Shown piece by piece: positions 1 to 5,635 of a stretch of 8,152 nt of DNA. The stretch spans positions 30,814 to 38,965 of the forward strand of contig DBNZ01000125.1 of NCBI GenBank assembly GCA_002299495.1. Reading direction: 5' to 3'. This stretch comes from Methylococcaceae bacterium UBA659. GTDB lineage: Bacteria > Pseudomonadota > Gammaproteobacteria > Methylococcales > Methylomonadaceae. Position 1 is the stretch's first letter, and every line of letters begins with the position of its first letter. A program made the position numbers and the translations under genes. Below the pieces are notes generated by a model that ran no database searches, was not told the origin of the DNA, and was given only the letters and a program-made list of their open reading frames with translations.

Positions 1-29
1 TCAACTTGGGAAATGTTTGTACCAAGCAT
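1..29 (-). CDS. 5' end of an unidentified gene downstream of sbcB (partial)
   Basis: An ATG at 29-27 is preceded by AGGAG (41-37) at a 7-base spacing, which is a good ribosome binding site. The frame stays open to the window edge and reads MLGTNISQV, nine complete codons. It lies 41 bases after the sbcB stop with no visible terminator between them, so it may be co-transcribed with sbcB. Nine residues are too few to recognise a family, so no function can be given. The main doubt is that a chance ATG with a purine-rich stretch in front cannot be excluded. Confidence 0.45.
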
Positions 30-70
30 CCTGAATCTCCTGTGCGTGCGGCCTAAGCAAATCTATTGAT

Positions 71-1504
71 TTAGCCGCCCAACAGTTGTAATTTTTCATT
101 ACCGAATTCGCGTAAGGCAGAGACTAATTCCAAATTTTGTCCGTTACTCTCCCATTCGGCGAGAATCGAAAAAAAAGCCCCCAAGTGAGTCGAAGCATAA
201 GAGCTTTCATCGCTTAACAATGCCAAACAATCCGTTTTCCATTGCTCGAATTCCGTTGCAGATAGGGCGTCTGGGTAATTACGCGCCTTGTACCTAAAAA
301 ACATTGTTCTTAGGCGGGGGTCGGTAAATTGCAATTCTAGCCCAGGCAGTTGCTCCCGATGTGCCCATCTTATTTTTTCCATGGCCCGTTTATCGTGGTC
401 GGAAAAAAATCCACCGCTATAAATTGCCAAATCAGGATCCACTTTTTGTTCTTCGTATTTATAGGGTTCGCCATGAACCGCTGCAATTTTTTCTGGTAAT
501 TCGGCGGCTGATTTTATTTTCTGAAGGTTTTTTAGACAAACGGCCAAATCAAGCCCTAAACGTTCGGCAGTTTCAGCCGTGACCACGGAAATTGGGGCTA
601 ACACGGGGCACTTGTTGGCGTGGACGGTTTTTAACGGAATCCGCTCCACACCCTCTGGCAAATCCTGGCGAGCCGTGAACACCCGCGCCTTAATTTCTGC
701 CACCGTTAAAGACAACATCGGTTCTGGGTCTATTGACAAGTCATAGACCAGCACGCCGTTATTGTTTTTCGGATGGTGACAGATGGCCACCACAATGGCC
801 AAATTGTTTTTTATTGTTGGATATTTGCCAGAAACATGGACGACCGGCCGATACTCCCCCAATTTCAATAACTGTAGGGCTTCCCGTTTGCCCCTATGTG
901 CGAATAGAAACTGGTATAGCTTAGGTTGTGCTTGCCTTAACAGTTTTGCCATCGAAATGGTTGCGTAGACGTCGGAAAGGGCGTCATGCGCCGCAGCATG
1001 GGCTATTGCGTTGGCAGCGGTGATTTGATCCAATCGTAAAGTAGGCAACCCGTCGCTATCCACCGGCCAATGGACACCCTCGGGCCGGAGCGCCCTAGCC
1101 GCCCGCATGACATCCAGCAAATCCCACCGGGAATTGCCATTTTGCCATTCCCTAGCGTAAGGGTCATAAAAGTTACGGTACAGGCACACACGGGTCACCT
1201 CGTCATCAAAGCGGATGTTGTTGTAACCTACGGCGCAGGTGTTGGGTTGGGCTAATTGTTGGTTAATTAACCCGATAAACTCGGCTTCCGGAAGCCCTTT
1301 TTGGTTGGCCATTTGCGGGGTAATGCCCGTTATTAGGCAGGATTCCGGCTGGGGCAGGTAATCTAAAGGGACTTGGCAATAAATGACCAACGGCTGGTCA
1401 ATAACATTTAGCTCATCATCGGTGCGGACGCCTGCAAATTGGGCGGGCTTATCGCGCTGGGGATCGATGCCAAAAGTTTCGTAATCATGCCAATAAAATG
1501 TCAA
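71..1504 (-). CDS. sbcB: Exodeoxyribonuclease I (ExoI, SbcB)
   Basis: Processive 3'-5' exonuclease on single-stranded DNA, acting in the cytoplasm in mismatch repair and in trimming recombination and replication ends; it normally contacts SSB. At 477 residues it matches the E. coli enzyme (475). The DEDDh active site is complete: D7 and E9 in HDYETFG, D100 in GYNNIRFDDEVTR, and H173 and D178 in AAHDALSDVYA. These align with E. coli D15, E17, D108, H181 and D186 at a constant offset of 8. The SSB-binding and SH3-like middle region follows (HVSGKYP, NKCPVLAP), then the C-terminal helical region with GGFFSDHDKRAM and YKARNYPDAL. The start is a TTG at 1504-1502 with GGGG five bases upstream. I see no upstream in-frame ATG before the nqrM coding end, and the catalytic motif begins at residue 6, so TTG is the best choice. 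It lies 13 bases after nqrM and is probably in the same transcript. Product identity is very secure. Confidence 0.97.
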   Translation of the reverse strand: MTFYWHDYETFGIDPQRDKPAQFAGVRTDDELNVIDQPLVIYCQVPLDYLPQPESCLITGITPQMANQKGLPEAEFIGLINQQLAQPNTCAVGYNNIRFDDEVTRVCLYRNFYDPYAREWQNGNSRWDLLDVMRAARALRPEGVHWPVDSDGLPTLRLDQITAANAIAHAAAHDALSDVYATISMAKLLRQAQPKLYQFLFAHRGKREALQLLKLGEYRPVVHVSGKYPTIKNNLAIVVAICHHPKNNNGVLVYDLSIDPEPMLSLTVAEIKARVFTARQDLPEGVERIPLKTVHANKCPVLAPISVVTAETAERLGLDLAVCLKNLQKIKSAAELPEKIAAVHGEPYKYEEQKVDPDLAIYSGGFFSDHDKRAMEKIRWAHREQLPGLELQFTDPRLRTMFFRYKARNYPDALSATEFEQWKTDCLALLSDESSYASTHLGAFFSILAEWESNGQNLELVSALREFGNEKLQLLGG

Positions 1505-1517
1505 ATTAACCCCGCTA

Positions 1518-1697
1518 TCAGGCGTGGCCTTCGGCTTCTAACTTTTTCCTTTTTTCGCATTTTTCCACACACACGCACTCGCCTTTATTGACGCCTCCGC
1601 AAGAACCCTTAATGGCGCGCCTGCCAAATATGACACCTATGGCCATCATGGCCACGACTATCAACATAAATCCAAATGTAACTAAAAAAATATTCAT
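1518..1697 (-). CDS. nqrM: Na+-NQR maturation protein NqrM (DUF539)
   Basis: Small membrane-anchored factor required to assemble functional Na+-NQR, thought to deliver iron to the NqrD/NqrE centre. The reading frame is 59 codons plus TGA. It begins MNIFLVTFGF, has one hydrophobic segment at about residues 4-24, then the family signature IFGRRAIKGSCGG, and a short charged cysteine-containing tail (C41, C43, C47) ending EAEGHA. C33 in GSCGG falls at the position reported as essential in Vibrio harveyi NqrM; the other three cysteines match the family pattern of four. The start is fixed by a near-perfect AGGAGG (1709-1704) six bases before the ATG. It sits 36 bases after the DUF2845 gene and 13 bases before sbcB. 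In Vibrio this gene follows apbE after nqrF, whereas here it follows a DUF2845 gene. The frame is short and easily missed by automatic callers. Confidence 0.93.
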   Translation of the reverse strand: MNIFLVTFGFMLIVVAMMAIGVIFGRRAIKGSCGGVNKGECVCVEKCEKRKKLEAEGHA

Positions 1698-1703
1698 CTT
1701 TGT

Positions 1704-1709
1704 CCTCCT
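1704..1709 (-). promoter_or_regulatory. Strong ribosome binding site of nqrM
   Basis: AGGAGG lies six bases upstream of the nqrM ATG. It is the strongest Shine-Dalgarno match I noticed in the window and settles the start of this 59-codon gene. It suggests independent efficient initiation rather than pure coupling to the DUF2845 gene. Confidence 0.85.
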
Positions 1710-1733
1710 GTCATAATTAATCGATTACCTTGT

Positions 1734-2084
1734 TCAATTACCCCGTTTCAAAGGTTCAATATAGACTAACCTCCCATTTTCAAACCGCAAATACCGCTTG
1801 AAACGACTAGGGCCAAAGTTATAAATCCATATTTCCACTTTAATTTCTTGGGTGTGTTGTCGCCCCATACCGCTAGTAAAGTTTCGGGAACGGATCTTGG
1901 CGTTGTGCGATTGGCTGACAAATTCTCTATGGGTTTCAATCGATTCGGGTTGGCCGCACTTATCATAGACTGCCACTTTGTAATCACCGACGGTGACCAG
2001 TTCGCGGCCGCACCGAAAAGCCAAAGCCGCATTGGAAAAAGTCAGGCCTATTAAGATGATGCACCCCGCCAATTTCTTTATCAT
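1734..2084 (-). CDS. Secreted DUF2845 family protein, function unknown
   Basis: A 116-residue protein predicted to be exported to the periplasm. Residues 1-22 form a Sec signal peptide: MIKK, a hydrophobic stretch, and AALA before a likely cleavage at F23. The mature part of about 94 residues starts FRCGRELVTVGD, followed by KCGQPESIE and a C-terminal beta-rich part with EIWIYNFGPSRFKRYLRFENGRL containing the family's typical W-x-YNFGP core (written here as EIWIYNFGP then RYLRFENGRL). C25 and C43 are the only mature cysteines and could form a disulfide. The pattern of glycine, aspartate and CGxP resembles SmpA/BamE-like small envelope domains, which is only an inference. The start is supported by AGGTG (2095-2091 region) five or six bases upstream of the ATG. 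The gene lies between the nqr terminator and nqrM, where Vibrio has apbE. No biochemical role is known to me. A link to Na+-NQR assembly is suggested only by position. Confidence 0.85.
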   Translation of the reverse strand: MIKKLAGCIILIGLTFSNAALAFRCGRELVTVGDYKVAVYDKCGQPESIETHREFVSQSHNAKIRSRNFTSGMGRQHTQEIKVEIWIYNFGPSRFKRYLRFENGRLVYIEPLKRGN

Positions 2085-2107
2085 GCCATCACCTACATAA
2101 AACTAAT

Positions 2108-2153
2108 AAAAAAGCCCCCGCCCCTGTTTAGATTATCTCCCAAGGACGAAGGC
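2108..2153 (-). terminator. Rho-independent terminator of the nqrA-F operon
   Basis: Read on the minus strand, the arm GCCTTCGTCCTTG (2153-2141) pairs over 13 bases with CAGGGGCGGGGGC (2126-2114): nine Watson-Crick and four G-U pairs and no bulge. The loop is 14 bases, and six T follow directly (2113-2108). It begins 27 bases after the nqrF stop. There is no T-tract on the other side, so it acts only in the minus direction. It should end or reduce nqr transcripts before the DUF2845 gene. Confidence 0.85.
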
Positions 2154-2161
2154 ATCATCAA
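2132..2161 (-). promoter_or_regulatory. Candidate sigma70 promoter for DUF2845-nqrM-sbcB, nested in the terminator
   Basis: On the minus strand TTGATG (2161-2156, four of six matches to TTGACA) and GATAAT (2137-2132, five of six to TATAAT) are separated by 18 bases. Initiation would fall near 2125, about 40 bases before the DUF2845 ATG. The -35 box lies just upstream of the terminator stem and the -10 box inside its loop, so a transcript started here would lack the first stem arm and escape termination. This is inferred from motif matching only. Confidence 0.5.
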
Positions 2162-2180
2162 GCGGCAATTAACCTAAGGT

Positions 2181-3401
2181 TTATCCGCCAAAATCATCCA
2201 GCATGATGTTTTCAGGTTCAACGCCATTGTCCTGTAGCATTTTAATGACCGCCGCGTTCATCATCGGAGGCCCGCACATGTAAAATTCACAGTCTTCAGG
2301 TGCGGGGTGGTTTTTTAAATAGTGTTCATAAACCACGTTGTGGATGAACCCGGTATAGCCTTCCCAATGATCTTCTGGAAGCGGGTCCGACAAGGCCACA
2401 TGCCACTCAAAATTATCATTCTCCCTGGCCAACATGTCGAAATCTTCGACATAGAACATTTCACGCTTACTCCGCGCACCATACCAGAACGTAATTTTGC
2501 GTTTTGATGTCAACCGGCGCAGCTGGTCAAAAATATGTGACCGCATCGGCGCCATACCCGCGCCGCCACCGATGAACACCATTTCCGCATCGGTTTCCTT
2601 GGCATAGAATTCGCCATAAGGACCCGACACGGTGCATTTATCGCCAGGTTTCAAGCTAAAGATGTAGGAGGACATGATGCCTGGCGGCACATTTTCGGGT
2701 GCGCGCGGTGGCGGGGTCGCAATCCGCACGTTCAGCATAATTTCCTGTTCTTCGGGATAGGATGCCATCGAATACGCCCGCAAGGCAGGCTCTTTAACGT
2801 CTGAAACATAACGCCATAGGTTATATTTGTCCCAGTCGTCGCGGAAACGTTCTTCGACCGCGAAATCGTTGTAATTGACCAAGTGGGGCGGGCATTCGAT
2901 TTGGATATAACCACCGGCACGGTAGTTGATCGCCTCGCCCTCAGGCAATTCCAACACCAATTCCTTGATGAAGGTCGCCACGTTATGGTTGGACTTGACG
3001 GTGCATTCCCACTTCTTGACACCGAACACGGCATCTTCGACTTCAATGTCCATGTTGTGTTTGACTGAGACCTGGCAGGCCAGACGCTCACCCTCGACGG
3101 CTTCGCGTTTGGTGATATGACTTAATTCGGTCGCCAAAATTTCGCCGCCACCTGACTTGACCTTAACCTTGCATTGGCCACAGGTGCCGCCACCGCCGCA
3201 GGCAGAAGACACGAACATGCCGCTATCGGCCAACGCGGTCAATAATTTCGAACCCACCGGCACATGGATTTTTTTCTCTTCATTGATAACAATTTCCACG
3301 TCACCTTCGGCCACCAGCTTGCTTTTCGCGCCAATAATGACAAACACCAACGCGATGACAATTCCGGTAAAAAGGATAATCCCTAAAAGAATTTCAAGCA
3401 T
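2181..3401 (-). CDS. nqrF: Na+-NQR subunit F, NADH dehydrogenase (FAD and [2Fe-2S])
   Basis: Electron-entry subunit of Na+-NQR: it oxidises NADH on the cytoplasmic side and passes electrons from FAD through a [2Fe-2S] cluster to the membrane part. At 406 residues it matches the V. cholerae protein (408). An N-terminal membrane anchor spans about residues 3-24. A plant-type ferredoxin domain has ligands C68, C74 and C77 (ACGGGGTCGQC) and C109 (LACQ). A ferredoxin-NADP+-reductase-like part follows, with the FAD motif RAYSMAS (208-214), the nucleotide-binding GGGAGMAPM (278-286) and the C-terminal CGPPMM (376-381), ending in DDFGG. The start is an ATG with AGGAAG about a dozen bases upstream. 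It lies 13 bases after nqrE and is the last gene before the terminator. All expected cofactor residues are present. Confidence 0.98.
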   Translation of the reverse strand: MLEILLGIILFTGIVIALVFVIIGAKSKLVAEGDVEIVINEEKKIHVPVGSKLLTALADSGMFVSSACGGGGTCGQCKVKVKSGGGEILATELSHITKREAVEGERLACQVSVKHNMDIEVEDAVFGVKKWECTVKSNHNVATFIKELVLELPEGEAINYRAGGYIQIECPPHLVNYNDFAVEERFRDDWDKYNLWRYVSDVKEPALRAYSMASYPEEQEIMLNVRIATPPPRAPENVPPGIMSSYIFSLKPGDKCTVSGPYGEFYAKETDAEMVFIGGGAGMAPMRSHIFDQLRRLTSKRKITFWYGARSKREMFYVEDFDMLARENDNFEWHVALSDPLPEDHWEGYTGFIHNVVYEHYLKNHPAPEDCEFYMCGPPMMNAAVIKMLQDNGVEPENIMLDDFGG

Positions 3402-3414
3402 GTTGTTACCCTTC

Positions 3415-4023
3415 CTATAGTTGTATGCCGGAGAAAGCCATGAAGCCTAACGACATCAGACCCGCTGTAATAAAGGTGATACCCAGTCCTTGTAACGACG
3501 CGGGTATATCACTGTATTTGAGTTTTTCACGCACTCCGGCCATGACGGTGATCGCCAATGCCCAACCGAAACCACTGCCAATGCCGTAAGTGACGCTTTC
3601 GGCAAAATTGTAGTCGCGTTCTATCATGAACAGGCTACCCGCTAAAATCGCGCAGTTCACGGTGATCAAGGGCAGGAAGATACCCAATGCGTGGTACAGG
3701 GCGGGAAAGAACTTGTCCAAAACCATTTCCAGGATTTGCACCAGGGCCGCGATTACGCCGATACAACTCAACAGCGCCAAAAAGCTCAAATCCACGCCTT
3801 TAAGCCCTATCCAGGACAAGGCGTCTTCTTTCAACAGCGCATGGTAAATCAAGTTATTGGCAGGTACGGTGATCAGTTGCACCACCATGACCGCGATACC
3901 CAAACCCAAAGCGGTGGAGATTTTTTTCGACACCGCAATAAAGGTGCACATCCCTAAGAAGAAGGACAGCGCCAAGTTTTCGATAAAGACGGCCTTAATA
4001 AAAAGGCTGATATAAGCTTCCAT
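3415..4023 (-). CDS. nqrE: Na+-NQR subunit E (integral membrane, Fe-S ligand)
   Basis: Integral membrane subunit with about six transmembrane helices, paralogous to NqrD and related to RnfA. Together NqrD and NqrE form an inverted-topology pair that coordinates an intramembrane iron-sulfur centre relaying electrons between NqrF and NqrC. At 202 residues it is close to the V. cholerae protein (198). The expected cysteines are C26 in FFLGMCTFIAVSKK and C124 in TVNCAILAGSLFM. Other family stretches are IENLALSFFLGMC, SVTYGIGSGFGWALAI and PASLQGLGITFITAGLMSLGF, each given here as landmarks. The ATG shares its first base with the nqrD stop (TAATG at 4025-4021), so translation is probably coupled. 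GAAGGGGGG in the end of nqrD can serve as ribosome binding site. Confidence 0.97.
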   Translation of the reverse strand: MEAYISLFIKAVFIENLALSFFLGMCTFIAVSKKISTALGLGIAVMVVQLITVPANNLIYHALLKEDALSWIGLKGVDLSFLALLSCIGVIAALVQILEMVLDKFFPALYHALGIFLPLITVNCAILAGSLFMIERDYNFAESVTYGIGSGFGWALAITVMAGVREKLKYSDIPASLQGLGITFITAGLMSLGFMAFSGIQL

Positions 4024-4703
4024 TAGTGATGCCCCCCTTCACCGTGGGCAATAGCCATGATCTTGAATTCCACATTTTCGCGCTGTACCGGTTTCCATTC
4101 GCGCACGGCCCAAATGATCAGACCGATGATGAAAAACGCGCTAGGGGGTAGCAGCATCAAGCCGTTGGGCTGGTACCAGCCGCCGTCTTTAACCAAAGGC
4201 AGAATTTCGATGCCCAACAGCTTTCCGGAACCCAACAGTTCACGCACAAAAGCCACCGAAATCAAAATCAAGCTGTAACCTAAACCGTTGCCAATGCCGT
4301 CCATAAAACTGGCTAAGGGCGGGTTTTTCATCGCGTAACCCTCGGCACGGCCCATAACGATGCAATTGGTGATAATCAAGCCGACGAATACCGATAATTG
4401 CTTGCTGATGTCATAGGCAAACGCTTTCAAAATTTGATCTACGACGATAACCAGCGAAGCAATAATGGTCATCTGTACAATAATGCGGATGCTTCCGGGG
4501 ATATGGTTTCTGATGGCGCTGATGGCGGCGCTGGAACAGGCCGTCACCATGGTTAACGCCAGTGACATAATCAGCGAGGTCGACATTTGGGTGGTGACCG
4601 CCAAGGCCGAACATATACCCAACACCTGCAAAGTGATGGGGTTATTGTTGACCAAGGGATCAATCAATACTTTTTTGGTTTCTTCACTTAAAACTGCGCT
4701 CAT
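4023..4703 (-). CDS. nqrD: Na+-NQR subunit D (integral membrane, Fe-S ligand)
   Basis: Integral membrane partner of NqrE with about six transmembrane helices, related to RnfE, sharing the intramembrane iron-sulfur centre. The ligand cysteines are C31 in LGICSALAV and C114 in IITNCIVMGRAEGYA. The stretch SFMDGIGNGLGYSLILI and the C-terminal GGWYQPNGLMLLPPSAFF are typical of the family. At 226 residues it is about 16 longer than the 210-residue V. cholerae protein. Some of the excess is at the C-terminus, which runs on after IIWAVREWKP into a polar tail ending AHGEGGHH. The ATG overlaps the nqrC stop by four bases (ATGA, 4703-4700), and AAAGGAG sits nine to ten bases upstream inside nqrC. Its stop overlaps the nqrE start by one base. 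Confidence 0.97.
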   Translation of the reverse strand: MSAVLSEETKKVLIDPLVNNNPITLQVLGICSALAVTTQMSTSLIMSLALTMVTACSSAAISAIRNHIPGSIRIIVQMTIIASLVIVVDQILKAFAYDISKQLSVFVGLIITNCIVMGRAEGYAMKNPPLASFMDGIGNGLGYSLILISVAFVRELLGSGKLLGIEILPLVKDGGWYQPNGLMLLPPSAFFIIGLIIWAVREWKPVQRENVEFKIMAIAHGEGGHH

Positions 4704-5635
4704 GATTTTGCTCCTTTAGCTGTCCTAATTTTTTCCAGATAAGGCGCGAATCCCTCTTTGCCCATCCAGTAATGGATTAAATGGGTGACACCAACGCTGG
4801 TCAAGGAGGCCCCCGCCAAACCATCAACCTGGTATTGTGCGCCGGGTTTGGCAGGATCGACGCTGCCTTTGACCAGGCTCAGGGCAACCTCGCCAATATC
4901 AGCCTCTTCGATTTGGCCTTTTTCCAAACTCGGCTGGTCGGTTTCGGCATACACTTTTTTGCCTTTCCACAACGCCCGCCAGTTCGGGTTGACCACTTCA
5001 CCGCCCAAACCGGGGGTTTCCGCCTGGTCGTAGAAGTTGATGCTTTGCACGGTCTGCCCATCCGGCTCCAATGAAAGGAAACCATACATGGTTGACCACA
5101 ACCCATAGCCGCTGATAGGTAAGATGATCGACTTAAGCATACCGCCTTCGTTAACTAAGTAAACTTTTGCATATTTTGCTTTTAAGCGAATATTGGCAAT
5201 ATCTTTTTCTTTAGGTATTGCCACGCTTTGCGCCGGATCCTTGGCGGCTTTGCGTTGATCGTATTCGGCGACATTCATTCCTGCCACATAATCGCCGGTC
5301 TTTAAATCTACTATTTTGGCTTCGATTTTTTCCGCGAAAGCCCTGTCAATGTTGCCGCCTGCTTCCAATAAACCAGCCACCTCCAAGATATTTTTTTTCA
5401 TATCCTGCTCCTTGTTGTTGATTTGCAGTGGCTTTAACGCAACGGCGGCAAAGGACACCAACACCGCGCAAACCAAGCACAAGGATATGGCGATGGCGAT
5501 GGTTTTTTCCAGGCTGTCGTTGCCCAATGCCAATACTTTTTCAGCATAAGCCTTGGCTTTTAAATAAATTTCATATTTTTCTAGCTCCGCACACAATTTT
5601 GTCATGTGCCGGCATTTTTTGGTTTCATTAGGCAT
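4700..5635 (-). CDS. nqrC: Na+-NQR subunit C (covalent FMN), N-terminally extended
   Basis: Periplasmic flavoprotein subunit with one membrane anchor, carrying FMN through a phosphoester bond made by ApbE. The usual family start corresponds to about residue 38 here (GNDSLEKT), followed by the anchor at about 45-67 (SLCLVCAVLVSFAAVAL). The FMN-binding domain shows SGYGLW (175-180), ETPGLG (206-211) and the flavinylation site DGLAGASLTS (271-280). The acceptor position is S277 (codon TCC at 4807-4805) where V. cholerae has T225 in SGAT. At 311 residues it is far longer than the usual 257 or so, because about 35 extra residues with C8, H10 and C15 and a charged helix-like ELEKYEIYLKAKAYAEK precede the anchor. 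The first ATG overlaps the nqrB end by 8 bases and has AAGGA nine bases upstream; the next in-frame ATG (codon 11) has no good ribosome binding site. Identity is secure; the exact start is likely but not certain. Confidence 0.95.
   Translation of the reverse strand: MPNETKKCRHMTKLCAELEKYEIYLKAKAYAEKVLALGNDSLEKTIAIAISLCLVCAVLVSFAAVALKPLQINNKEQDMKKNILEVAGLLEAGGNIDRAFAEKIEAKIVDLKTGDYVAGMNVAEYDQRKAAKDPAQSVAIPKEKDIANIRLKAKYAKVYLVNEGGMLKSIILPISGYGLWSTMYGFLSLEPDGQTVQSINFYDQAETPGLGGEVVNPNWRALWKGKKVYAETDQPSLEKGQIEEADIGEVALSLVKGSVDPAKPGAQYQVDGLAGASLTSVGVTHLIHYWMGKEGFAPYLEKIRTAKGAKS

Noticed and set aside
1718..1727. Perfect 10-base palindrome TAATCGATTA between the DUF2845 gene and nqrM
   Set aside because: Too short and AT-rich to be distinguished from chance, with no T-tract to make it a terminator and no known operator match.
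2061..2072. Lipobox-like LAGC at residues 5-8 of the DUF2845 protein
   Set aside because: The cysteine comes before the hydrophobic stretch, not after it. A standard signal peptide cleaved after AALA at residue 22 fits better, so the protein is not called a lipoprotein.
2732..3091. 119-codon minus-strand frame inside nqrF, and several 60-100 codon plus-strand frames across the window
   Set aside because: All overlap strongly conserved genes, lack good ribosome binding sites and family features, and are treated as shadows.
4023..5635. Possibility that the operon is rnf rather than nqr
   Set aside because: NqrA, the NqrF architecture with ferredoxin plus NADH-binding domain, and the A-to-F order with nqrM downstream are specific to Na+-NQR; RnfB/RnfC ferredoxin-type subunits are absent.
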